This document shows, piece after piece, positions 1 through 7,600 of a DNA stretch of 64,000 nt (the first letter of the stretch is position 1; each line of letters begins with the position of its first letter). A program made the translations under genes and the position numbers. Location of the stretch: positions 1 through 64,000 of the forward strand of contig NZ_JAAQRO010000010.1 in NCBI RefSeq assembly GCF_012070565.1, given 5' to 3'. The notes under the pieces were generated by a model. That model did no database searches. It was not told where the DNA came from and saw nothing but the letters and a program-made list of their open reading frames with translations. Origin of the DNA: Anaerosporobacter faecicola (GTDB taxonomy: Bacteria > Bacillota > Clostridia > Lachnospirales > Lachnospiraceae).

Positions 1-65
1 GATAACTTTCCATCAAAATATTCTTTGCATGCTGCTAGCCTTATTTCTGTCGTATATTTGGACAT
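1..65 (-). CDS. Transposase N-terminus (IS3 OrfA-like), truncated by window edge
   Basis: An ATG at 65 follows a GGGGGAAA ribosome site and opens a frame that runs off the window edge. The 21 visible residues begin MSKYTTE and continue with a basic, helix-prone stretch (RLAACKEYFDGK). This pattern is typical of the N-terminal helix-turn-helix of IS3-type OrfA transposases. Too little is present for a firm family call, and I cannot tell whether the gene is intact. Confidence 0.5.
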   Translation of the reverse strand, partial: MSKYTTEIRLAACKEYFDGKL

Positions 66-121
66 AAAAATTTCCCCCTAAGTAGATTTGGTTATTTACC
101 TTGTCTACTTAAGGGGAATCA
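1..121 (-). mobile_element. End of an IS3-like insertion sequence (partial)
   Basis: The left edge holds the start of a transposase-like reading frame on the minus strand. Outside it is an end-like sequence reading TGATTCCCCTTAAGTAGACA on the minus strand (102-121), which resembles the terminal repeats of IS3-family elements. Positions 74-86 and 104-116 form an imperfect hairpin (CCCCTAAGTAGA against TCTACTTAAGGGG). The element lies just downstream of efp, with 37 bases between the proposed end and the efp stop codon. The family and exact end are inference, because the other end and any target duplication are outside the window. Confidence 0.5.
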
Positions 122-158
122 TATCATTTGATCCTGCGCTTTCTTTATAGACTTAAGA

Positions 159-716
159 TTATACTCTCTTAAGGTATTCTCCTGTACGTGTATCGATGCT
201 AATTTTATCTCCTTGGTTAACGAATAAAGGAACATAGATTGTAGCACCTGTTTCAACTGTAGCTGGTTTTGTAGCACCTGTTGCAGTATCACCTTTTACA
301 CCTGGTTCTGTTTCTGTGATTTCAAGTTCAACAAATAGAGGTGGTTCAATAGCGAATACATCTCCATTATGTGAACACATCTTAACCATATCGTTTTCTT
401 TAACGAATTTCAATGAGTCACCTACTTGATCTTCATTCATTCCGATTTGGTCGAATGTTTCTACATCCATGAAGTGATATAAATCACCATCTGAATATAA
501 GTATTGCATATCTTTTCTTTCAATGTGAGCTTGTGGACATTTTTCAGTTGGTCTGAATGTTCTTTCCACAACACCACCATTTTTAATATTTTTTAACTTT
601 GTTCTAACGAACGCTGCACCTTTACCAGGTTTAACATGTTGAAATTCAATTACTTGATAAATTCCATTATCTAATTCGATAGTCAAGCCGTTTCTAAAAT
701 CGCCTGCTGATACCAT
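159..716 (-). CDS. efp: Translation elongation factor P
   Basis: EF-P binds between the P and E sites of ribosomes stalled on polyproline stretches and stimulates peptide bond formation. The 185-residue length and full-length similarity match the family: an N-terminal KOW-like domain with the PGKG loop (residues 30-33, tip Lys32), a central OB domain (about 65-130), and a C-terminal OB domain ending in the conserved [16 protein letters not shown] signature. The ATG at 716 is preceded by an AAGGAGGAAT site. It is the last gene of the minus-strand group yqeG-aroQ-pepP-efp, an arrangement usual in Clostridia. The tip residue is Lys, but no EpmA, EpmB or YmfI modification gene is in view. Confidence 0.97.
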   Translation of the reverse strand: MVSAGDFRNGLTIELDNGIYQVIEFQHVKPGKGAAFVRTKLKNIKNGGVVERTFRPTEKCPQAHIERKDMQYLYSDGDLYHFMDVETFDQIGMNEDQVGDSLKFVKENDMVKMCSHNGDVFAIEPPLFVELEITETEPGVKGDTATGATKPATVETGATIYVPLFVNQGDKISIDTRTGEYLKRV

Positions 717-944
717 TATAGTATTCCTCCTTAATGTGTCCTGATCTTAATTCTATTGCGTGATATGGCTTATTCTCAATTCCATACTAGGACAATAGAT
801 AATACGTGATAACCCATATTATCAACTCATTTAAGTTTATAATATTATTCGCTATTTTTCAACTGTTTTTTTTAAGTATTACATATTTTTGGTTCCTTTA
901 CAAAAAGTTGCAAGGATCAAATACTGCTGATAACACTTACATTA

Positions 945-2012
945 TTATAATTCAATTAATTGTTTTTCAGAATGGGTGAAATTCTCAAAGCCATTTTCTG
1001 TAACAACTACCAAGTCTTCTATACGAACACCACCAAAATCTTTGATATAGATACCTGGTTCAACTGTTTCTGTAACACCAGCTAAGATTGCATTGTTTTC
1101 TCCAGCGGAGAATCTAGGCTCTTCATGAATGAATAAGCCAACACTATGACCAAGTCCGTGACCAAAACAACCTTTGTATTTGGTTGAATCAATTAAATCT
1201 CTTGCTACTTTATCAACATCTTTTCCAATTACACCTGCACGAATGACTTCCATTGCAGCTAATTGCGCCTTTAATACCGTATTGTATACTTCTTTTTGTT
1301 CTGGTGAAGCTTTTCCAACAACGATCGTTCTTGTCATATCAGAACAATATCCTTGATACAGACATCCGAAGTCCATTGTTACGAAATCGCCTAATTCAAT
1401 CTTCTTGTTTGATGGAGTCGCATGTGGCATTGAAGAATTCACACCTGATGCAACGATGGAATCAAAGCTTAATCCTTCTGCTCCATTGGTCTTCATGAAA
1501 AATTCCAGATAAGCAGCCACTTCTAATTCTGTCATTCCTGGCTTAATTACTTCAAGTATCTTCGTAAAGGCGATATCTCCAATGTGTTCTGCCATTTTTA
1601 TCTTCTCTAATTCATCTGCAGTCTTAACGATTCTCAATTTGGTTAAGGCATCTTTTACTGGAACCATTTCTTCTTTATGAAGTTTTTCATTCAATGAACT
1701 ATAATTTGCATAAAGTAAATGATCATCTTCAAAGCCTAGTCGTTTCGTTTGATCAGCGTCAAGTAAATCATTAATTGCAGCTGTATAACCACCTTTACCG
1801 ATCTCAATTACTTCAAAACCTTGGCTTTGGTTATTTGCTTGAATGGTATAACGGAAATCGGTTAAGATGACACTGCGATTTCTTGATACATATAAATATC
1901 CTGTTGCACCAGTAAATCCACTGATATAACGCATATTATAGCCATCAGATACTAATACTGCATCTAAGTTTAATTCATCTAAAACTTTGATAACTCTTTC
2001 TTTCATATTCAT
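945..2012 (-). CDS. pepP: Xaa-Pro aminopeptidase (M24B family)
   Basis: A cytosolic metallo-aminopeptidase that removes N-terminal residues preceding proline. The protein has an N-terminal creatinase-like domain (about 1-125) and a pita-bread catalytic domain. Metal ligands are visible at Asp214 and Asp225 (MDFG and SDMTRT motifs), His289 (GHGLGHSVG), Glu318 (EPGIY) and Glu332 (RIEDLV). I start it at 2012, not at the upstream ATG at 2027, because the GGAGG at 2021-2025 sits 8 bases before 2012 and would otherwise be coding. This gives 355 residues. It lies between aroQ (33 bases upstream) and efp, as in many Firmicutes. Confidence 0.93.
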   Translation of the reverse strand: MNMKERVIKVLDELNLDAVLVSDGYNMRYISGFTGATGYLYVSRNRSVILTDFRYTIQANNQSQGFEVIEIGKGGYTAAINDLLDADQTKRLGFEDDHLLYANYSSLNEKLHKEEMVPVKDALTKLRIVKTADELEKIKMAEHIGDIAFTKILEVIKPGMTELEVAAYLEFFMKTNGAEGLSFDSIVASGVNSSMPHATPSNKKIELGDFVTMDFGCLYQGYCSDMTRTIVVGKASPEQKEVYNTVLKAQLAAMEVIRAGVIGKDVDKVARDLIDSTKYKGCFGHGLGHSVGLFIHEEPRFSAGENNAILAGVTETVEPGIYIKDFGGVRIEDLVVVTENGFENFTHSEKQLIEL

Positions 2013-2045
2013 TAGTATTTCCTCCAATATATAAAAATATAATAC

Positions 2046-2489
2046 CTATTTCTGTTTACTAATCATTGATTTGATTGCTTCTAATGCATAGAGATAACCA
2101 TCTAATCCCAAACCAACGATCTGACCTGTACAGGCTGGTGCGGTTACTGAAACATGTCGAAAATCTTCTCTTTTGTGCACGTTTGAGATATGTACCTCAA
2201 TCTTAGGCATTTCTACCGATGCTAGTGCATCACAGATTGCATAACTATAATGAGTATAAGCACCTGGGTTAATGATAATGCCATCCATCTCTTCAAAATA
2301 TGCTTTTTGAATTCGATCGATGATTTCTCCTTCCCCATTGCTTTGAAATGTTTCAATTTCAATGCCCTCTTCTTTTGCTTTTTGTTCAAGATTTTTTAAT
2401 AGTTTTGCAAATCCTTCATCCCCATAGATTCCCTTTTCACGAATGCCAAGGAAATTAATATTTGGTCCATTAATTATCAGTATTCTCAT
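2046..2489 (-). CDS. aroQ: 3-dehydroquinate dehydratase, type II
   Basis: Catalyses the third step of the shikimate pathway, 3-dehydroquinate to 3-dehydroshikimate, as a dodecamer. The 147-residue length is standard for type II enzymes. The signature motif is at the N-terminus (ILIINGPNINFLG), the active-site loop follows (Tyr in KGIYG), then INPGAYTHYS, and the substrate-binding HISNVHKREDFRH. The open frame extends upstream to 2588, but the conserved N-terminus begins at the ATG at 2489, with a GGAAAGGA site about 13 bases before it. DAHP synthase, the first enzyme of the same pathway, is encoded at 18.7 kb. Confidence 0.95.
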   Translation of the reverse strand: MRILIINGPNINFLGIREKGIYGDEGFAKLLKNLEQKAKEEGIEIETFQSNGEGEIIDRIQKAYFEEMDGIIINPGAYTHYSYAICDALASVEMPKIEVHISNVHKREDFRHVSVTAPACTGQIVGLGLDGYLYALEAIKSMISKQK

Positions 2490-2517
2490 CGGAGTGCCAT
2501 CGTCCTTTCCAAATTCG

Positions 2518-3024
2518 TTAACGTTTTTTTGACAAATGTTTTCTATAATAGTGCAACACAATACGCTCAAGATAACGTTTGAGCACAATTTGGATTTCTT
2601 CTTTTGGATCGATCGGTTTTGCGAGATATGAGGTCATACCAGCACGTTTTGCTCCATATACATCAGTAAATAACTGATCACCAACAAATACAGAATTCTT
2701 TGGCGTCGTTCCCATGAGTTCCATCGCCTTATAATAATTCTTTGTACTAGGTTTGTGCGCATTATAGATATAATTAGCTTGAATATCTTTATTAAATCTT
2801 TCTACTCGCTCTTTTTGATTATTTGAGATCAGACATACAGAAAAACCAATTTCACGAAGCTTCTCAAACAGATCTTTTGCACGTTGGCTGGCGTCCGCCC
2901 CATGTTCTACCAATGTATTATCGATATCAAATAGGATTCCTCTATATCCCATATCATATAATGTTTTATAATCGATTGAATACGCACTATCCACATATTC
3001 ATCAGGATAAAATTTCTCTAGCAT
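2518..3024 (-). CDS. YqeG-family HAD phosphatase
   Basis: A HAD-superfamily (subclass IIIA) phosphatase of the YqeG type, 168 residues. The nucleophile motif FDIDNTLVE lies at about 32-40. Motif II is ISNNQ, the motif III lysine is in HKPSTK, and motif IV is GDQLFTDVYGA near 114-124. The physiological substrate of this family is not established. It stands directly upstream of aroQ (28 bases), probably in the same transcript. The C-terminus is basic (RKHLSKKR), which may fit nucleic acid or ribosome association, but that is a guess. Confidence 0.88.
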   Translation of the reverse strand: MLEKFYPDEYVDSAYSIDYKTLYDMGYRGILFDIDNTLVEHGADASQRAKDLFEKLREIGFSVCLISNNQKERVERFNKDIQANYIYNAHKPSTKNYYKAMELMGTTPKNSVFVGDQLFTDVYGAKRAGMTSYLAKPIDPKEEIQIVLKRYLERIVLHYYRKHLSKKR

Positions 3025-3122
3025 TGAAAACTCCTATCTATTGTAGAAATAAAGCAACTTTTTCCCGTTGCCAAAGGTATTATACAAGCTATTCTCTATT
3101 ATAGCAACATATTTGTATGAAC

Positions 3123-3923
3123 TCAAGGCAGAAGGTTGTATTTTATCATAAATTTCTTCATATCTTCCGTTAATTGTTCCAAACAGGCTAATGCTTTTTC
3201 TGGGTGACTGCTTTCCATAATCATGGTTTCTATTTGTTTGATCTTTTCTGGTAGACGTTCGCATTTGTCTAAGGCAATGGATAACATACGTTTTTCCCCC
3301 GGATGAAGGACTTCATTTGCTGCAAATACAAGATCAAAGTACGAAGCCACATATTCTGTTATCCGATGATTAACACTAATATAATCTTTTCTTTTATATG
3401 CTTTCTTTATCTGTTCATCAAAAGAAGGAATGTAGCCGGTTAATAATTCATAATTTTTTCGAATGATTGCCTCCTTAAGTTTTCTAGGATAAGGGACACG
3501 ATATTTCTCTACTAATTTTGAATAACATTTCTCTTTTTCATAAAGTATCTTACTGGTTAATAAATTATTCCACATACAAGTAGTATAACCATTATTCGCA
3601 TTTCCATAAATCACGGTTTGTATTAATTGTCGATCAAAAGAAGCATAGTCCCGATATATGATTTCCATAACGGTCCCCGTCTTCAATCTGCAATCATCTT
3701 CTTCTTCCCAATATGTATTTCCCAATTCTATATAATTACAATAGTTTTCTAAAATCTTCTTCCGCTCCTCTTTTGGAATTGGTTCTTGACAATAAATATA
3801 AATATCATAATCCGAATCTTTGTCACTCAATCCTGATGCACGTGAACCTCCTAACGTTATTGCCATAACTTGTTCAAGCTTTGCTAATTCCATCATACAT
3901 TTTTGAATAATTTCCATAGTCAT
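3123..3923 (-). CDS. Nucleotidyltransferase-domain protein (Pol beta superfamily, DUF4037-like)
   Basis: A 266-residue protein with a minimal nucleotidyltransferase core at the N-terminus: GGS at 25-27 followed by the metal-binding D38-x-D40 (DSDYD). The remaining 170 residues are helical and resemble aminoglycoside adenylyltransferase-like proteins or the DUF4037 family. Family members transfer a nucleotide to a small molecule or protein; the substrate here is unknown. The start at 3923 has its AAAGGA site only about 5 bases away. An in-frame ATG at 3917 is better spaced, so the true protein may be two residues shorter. It is a lone gene with a 98-base gap to yqeG. Confidence 0.72.
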   Translation of the reverse strand: MTMEIIQKCMMELAKLEQVMAITLGGSRASGLSDKDSDYDIYIYCQEPIPKEERKKILENYCNYIELGNTYWEEEDDCRLKTGTVMEIIYRDYASFDRQLIQTVIYGNANNGYTTCMWNNLLTSKILYEKEKCYSKLVEKYRVPYPRKLKEAIIRKNYELLTGYIPSFDEQIKKAYKRKDYISVNHRITEYVASYFDLVFAANEVLHPGEKRMLSIALDKCERLPEKIKQIETMIMESSHPEKALACLEQLTEDMKKFMIKYNLLP

Positions 3924-4195
3924 TCATCCTTTCTCCCCAAACTTATACTTCTGTTGTTACGGTTTTGTGAATACAATGATATCATACCGGTTATTAGTAG
4001 TCTATTATGTACTACATATAAGAACAGTATACTATTTCCTAATGGTTCTGTCAATTTTACGTATTGGGCATTTCATCCTTCTCATTTCATCGTTCCCATT
4101 TCTTTTTCTGTTCTTTTCCTCGTATACTGTCATATATCGAATCCACTCAACAATATACTAAACTATAATGGAACGAGTTAAAGGATGGTGCTAAA

Positions 4196-4918
4196 TTGAC
4201 AACTTCTCCTGTTATTGGCGTTTTAGCCAATATAACATTTGCTGATCATATGGGGACCGATCACATGTATGTAAATGATGAATACGTTTTGGCATTGGAA
4301 AAGGTTCACGCTACACCAATTATCATACCACCGATTATGCATTATGACCTATTAGATACGTATATTAACTTATGTGATGGTTTTCTCTTGAGTGGGGGGA
4401 TTGATATCAATCCTATTTATTTTAATCAAGAGCCTTCCAAACGTCTAGGTACGGTTAATAACAAATTAGACGCTTTTCAGATAGCACTTGTGAAGAAGAT
4501 ACTACGTACCAAAAAACCATTTCTAGGCATTTGTAGAGGCATTCAGCTGGTCAATATCTGTTTAGGTGGCACGATTTATCAAGATTTGGATGACGTAGAT
4601 ACACCAACAATTCTTCATATGCAAAAAGCGGAACGATATCGTGGCATCCATAAAGTTACACTTACTACAGGTTCAAAGTTGCATTCGCTTTTTGGCGATG
4701 TGATTTTTGTAAACAGCTACCATCATCAAGCAGTTGCTATTCCTGGTAGACAACTGAATGTTGTTGGTGTCACCTCGGATCATATCATTGAGGCTATAGA
4801 ATTACAGGACCATCCTTATGGAATTGCTGTACAATGGCATCCTGAGATGATGTTCGCACGAACCGATGAGATGCGAGAACTTTTCGAGTCATTTGTAAAT
4901 GCATGTCATTCTAGATAA
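4196..4918 (+). CDS. Gamma-glutamyl-gamma-aminobutyrate hydrolase family protein (peptidase C26)
   Basis: A class I glutamine amidotransferase-like hydrolase of the PuuD/C26 family, 240 residues. The nucleophile is Cys113 (GICRGIQ) and the catalytic His215-x-Glu217 lies in WHPEMM. The oxyanion-forming SGGIDINP is at about 66-73. Family members cleave gamma-glutamyl amides such as gamma-glutamyl-GABA, or trim folate polyglutamate; no polyamine genes adjoin to decide. Translation starts at TTG 4196, supported by AAAGGATGG 8 bases upstream and by the conserved N-terminus beginning at once. It is transcribed alone, divergently from the nucleotidyltransferase, and followed by a clear terminator. 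Confidence 0.88.
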   Translation: MTTSPVIGVLANITFADHMGTDHMYVNDEYVLALEKVHATPIIIPPIMHYDLLDTYINLCDGFLLSGGIDINPIYFNQEPSKRLGTVNNKLDAFQIALVKKILRTKKPFLGICRGIQLVNICLGGTIYQDLDDVDTPTILHMQKAERYRGIHKVTLTTGSKLHSLFGDVIFVNSYHHQAVAIPGRQLNVVGVTSDHIIEAIELQDHPYGIAVQWHPEMMFARTDEMRELFESFVNACHSR

Positions 4919-4931
4919 GTACAATTAAGTA

Positions 4932-4973
4932 TAGCCCGTAGAAATTGTATCTAAATTTCCTCGGGCTACTTTT
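4932..4973 (+). terminator. Rho-independent terminator of the C26 peptidase gene
   Basis: Stem TAGCCCG (4932-4938) pairs with CGGGCTA (4962-4968). An inner stem GAAATT/AATTTC (4941-4946 with 4954-4959) extends it. A CTTTTTC tract follows. It lies 13 bases after the peptidase stop codon. Confidence 0.85.
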
Positions 4974-4986
4974 TCATTTTCATTAT

Positions 4987-5340
4987 TTACTTTTCCATCA
5001 TAACTAAGTGTGCTATAGCAATGTCACCACTATCCTCTGTACTGTAACCAAGCGTCATTGCGATGGTATTCACATATCCCATATCCATCTGTAACACCTC
5101 TGCTATCTCTGCTACAGTTTTTCCAGTAGGAAGGAGTTCTCTTACACGTTTTACATCTTCAATCGTCTGTAAAAGTTCCTTATTCTCTTTATCAATTCCT
5201 TGTACATCTTCTATTGTAGGTTCTTCATCACCTAAATCATACTCTTCTAGCGACTTGATCTTCTTCTCAGGGCCTTCTTCATAAAAGCCAGACATATATT
5301 CCCAATCCAAGGTTTCATCAAGATTATTATTATCGCTCAT
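4987..5340 (-). CDS. Conserved acidic protein of unknown function
   Basis: A 117-residue protein that I do not recognise. The N-terminal half is very acidic (DEEPTIEDVQG and similar). The C-terminal 45 residues (LPTGKTVAEIAEVLQMDMGYVNTIAMTLGYSTED) read like a helix-turn-helix of the kind that precedes a recognition helix, so a regulatory or DNA-contacting role is possible but unproven. The start is supported by a GGTGTTAAC-type leader with GAAAGAGGTG just upstream of the ATG at 5340. There are no co-transcribed neighbours, because the hydrogenase operon upstream ends in its own terminator. Confidence 0.6.
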   Translation of the reverse strand: MSDNNNLDETLDWEYMSGFYEEGPEKKIKSLEEYDLGDEEPTIEDVQGIDKENKELLQTIEDVKRVRELLPTGKTVAEIAEVLQMDMGYVNTIAMTLGYSTEDSGDIAIAHLVMMEK

Positions 5341-5528
5341 GTTAACACCTCTTTCCTTATTCTTTCTTTTATGATCAGAGCAATCCTTGTAAATCAGACG
5401 CTCCTAGTTTGTGAAGCTTAATGTAATAATTATTCTTTCTCGCTAAGGATATAATAAATATTCATGCAAACATGAGTATTATCACCTTTTAACCCTTGTA
5501 TCATAAAATAAATATGGGAAAAATGCAA

Positions 5529-5562
5529 GAAAAAAAGAGAAAATCTTGCGATTTTCTCTTTT
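5529..5562 (-). terminator. Terminator of the hydrogenase operon
   Basis: Perfect 11-13 bp hairpin (AAGAGAAAATC at 5535-5545 against GATTTTCTCTT at 5550-5560, loop TTGC). On the minus strand it is followed by a run of seven or more T. It begins 13 bases after the last gene of the hyd operon. Confidence 0.9.
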
Positions 5563-5574
5563 CTTCCGACTTAC

Positions 5575-5826
5575 CTACTCAGTTAATTTTGGTTTTACTA
5601 CTTCTTCAAAAAACGTGTTCACTGTCTTTTTGGTCACACTGTATATATGCTCTTCTTCGTTAATCTTTACGGACACCCCATTTTGACAATTTCCTAGGCA
5701 AAACACCGCTTTCAGTTCTACTTTATTACCAAGATTATTATCTTCCACTAATTCCTGGAGTTTATCAATCACATCATACGAACCTTTTAAGTGACACGCA
5801 CTCCCAATACAAACACTAATTAACAT
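5575..5826 (-). CDS. Thioredoxin-like [2Fe-2S] ferredoxin-domain protein of the hydrogenase operon
   Basis: A small protein of 83 residues with the thioredoxin-like [2Fe-2S] fold found in NuoE-type subunits. The cluster ligands are Cys6 and Cys11 (CX4C) and Cys43 and Cys47 (CX3C, CLGNC). I start it at the ATG at 5826, which has GGAGG 9 bases upstream; the frame also opens at a TTG at 5844 that would place this site inside the gene. It follows hydA by 49 bases and precedes the operon terminator, so it is probably co-expressed with the hydrogenase. A role as an extra electron-transfer partner or cluster carrier is inference. Confidence 0.85.
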   Translation of the reverse strand: MLISVCIGSACHLKGSYDVIDKLQELVEDNNLGNKVELKAVFCLGNCQNGVSVKINEEEHIYSVTKKTVNTFFEEVVKPKLTE

Positions 5827-5875
5827 AAGCAACAGCCTCCTCAACTCTGGTTACCCCTTATACACCTGTAACCGA

Positions 5876-7579
5876 TCACTCATTATCAGTACGATATTCC
5901 ACATGCAGTAATTCATGTGTACGATGCTTTAACATTCCGTCATATAAAGCCATCATTAGTGGATTTTCTTCACTTCTCTTGATTTGAGATACTTTATCTG
6001 TTTTATAGATTCCTTTTGCACGTTCCTTCTTCTCTGGTTGATGAGAGAATGGTTGACCAGCACCGCTGATACAGCCTCCAGGACATGCCATAACTTCTAC
6101 AAAATCAAAGTGTTCTTCTCCACTTTCCATCTTTTGAATGAGTTTTTCTGCATTGCCAAGACCACTGACAATACCGATTTTTAATGATGTATCTCCAATT
6201 GGTAATTCGCAGACTTTCACACCTTCTAAACCACGAACACCAAGGAATTCAATTTCCTTCAAAACTTGCTGACTCTTATCTTCAACAACTCGACGGATAA
6301 CAGCTTCTGTAACACCACCTGTTACACCAAAGATTACGCCTGCTCCTGAATATAAGGAGAATGGCATATCTGTTGCTTCTGGTTCCAATTCTGTAAACTG
6401 GATACCGATTTCCTTAATCATCTTAACAAGTTCTGTAGTTGTGATGACATAATCTACATCTGGTACTTCATTTCTTACGAATTCTTCTCTTGCTGCTTCT
6501 GCTTTTTTCGCTGTACAAGGCATAACAGCCACAGAAATGGTTGTTTTATGATCCATTATATCTCTGGATTTAAAATGTTCCTTGATTACGGTACCGAACA
6601 TCTCCATAGGTGACTTACAAGTAGAGACGTATTTGTTCAACTCTGGGTGTTTCGTCTGGACATAACGTACCCAAGCTGGACAACAGGAGGTAAAGAGTGG
6701 ATATGTATTATCACCTGATTCCAATTTTTTCAAGAACTCTTTTGACTCTTCCATAACCGTTAAATCTGCACTGACAGAAGTATCATAGATTTCATCAAAA
6801 CCTAAACGTCTTAATGCTGCTACAATCTTGCCCATAACATTCTCACCAGCAGCTATGCCAAACTCTTCTCCAAGAGCAACTCGTACCGCTGGAGCTACTT
6901 GTACAACAACACGTTTGGAATCATCGTATAAAGCTTTCCATACATCCTTTAAACTACTCTTAACAATAATTGCACCTGTTGGACAGACTGCCGCACATTG
7001 ACCACAGTTTACACAATTGGTATCTGCTAAATCTCTACCAAAAGCAGGGGATACAACCATCTTTGCTCCACGATGTGCAAAATCAATTGCTCCTACATTC
7101 TGCACTTCATTACACATTCTTACACAGTCACCACATAGGATACATTTGCTTGGATCACGAACAATTGCTTTTGAAGAAGTATCCAATTCTACTTCCTCTA
7201 CTGTATTCTTAAAACGAATATCTTTTAATCCAAAACGATGTGCCAACTCCTGCAAACGACATTTTCCATTTTTCTCACAAACGGTACAATCTCTGCAATG
7301 TGCTGCTAATAATAATTCCAGGATCATCTTTCTGTGCTGATGCAACTTTGGTGTATTAGTTTTGACCACCATCTTATCCTTTGGTGGAGTGGAACAAGAA
7401 GCAATAATACCGCCGCGTTCATCCTCCACAACGCACATTCTACATGCCCCATAAATGGATAAATCCGAATAGTAACAGAATGTAGGTAAGTCGATTCCAG
7501 CTTTACGTACTAAGGCTAAAATGTTCTTCTCGTTGTCGAATTCAACTCTGTTACCATCTATAATCATATACTTTGACAT
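5876..7579 (-). CDS. hydA: [FeFe] hydrogenase catalytic subunit (HydA/HndD type)
   Basis: Cytosolic [FeFe] hydrogenase, 567 residues, producing or consuming H2. Domain order: plant-type [2Fe-2S] ferredoxin (Cys35, 46, 49, 62), the His-Cys3 [4Fe-4S] segment (HCRDCTVCEKNGKC), two [4Fe-4S] motifs (CILCGDCVRMC and CVNCGQCAAVCP), then the H-cluster domain with TSCCPAW, MPCTAKKAE and MACPGGCISGAG motifs, and the small-subunit-like C-terminus. All H-cluster cysteines are present. It lies 21 bases after hydB in the order hydC-hydB-hydA, which is the layout of trimeric electron-bifurcating enzymes (NADH plus reduced ferredoxin) or NADP-reducing Hnd enzymes. The maturases HydE, HydF and HydG are not in this window. 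Confidence 0.96.
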   Translation of the reverse strand: MSKYMIIDGNRVEFDNEKNILALVRKAGIDLPTFCYYSDLSIYGACRMCVVEDERGGIIASCSTPPKDKMVVKTNTPKLHQHRKMILELLLAAHCRDCTVCEKNGKCRLQELAHRFGLKDIRFKNTVEEVELDTSSKAIVRDPSKCILCGDCVRMCNEVQNVGAIDFAHRGAKMVVSPAFGRDLADTNCVNCGQCAAVCPTGAIIVKSSLKDVWKALYDDSKRVVVQVAPAVRVALGEEFGIAAGENVMGKIVAALRRLGFDEIYDTSVSADLTVMEESKEFLKKLESGDNTYPLFTSCCPAWVRYVQTKHPELNKYVSTCKSPMEMFGTVIKEHFKSRDIMDHKTTISVAVMPCTAKKAEAAREEFVRNEVPDVDYVITTTELVKMIKEIGIQFTELEPEATDMPFSLYSGAGVIFGVTGGVTEAVIRRVVEDKSQQVLKEIEFLGVRGLEGVKVCELPIGDTSLKIGIVSGLGNAEKLIQKMESGEEHFDFVEVMACPGGCISGAGQPFSHQPEKKERAKGIYKTDKVSQIKRSEENPLMMALYDGMLKHRTHELLHVEYRTDNE

Positions 7580-7600
7580 TGTATTCTCTCCTTTCGCACC

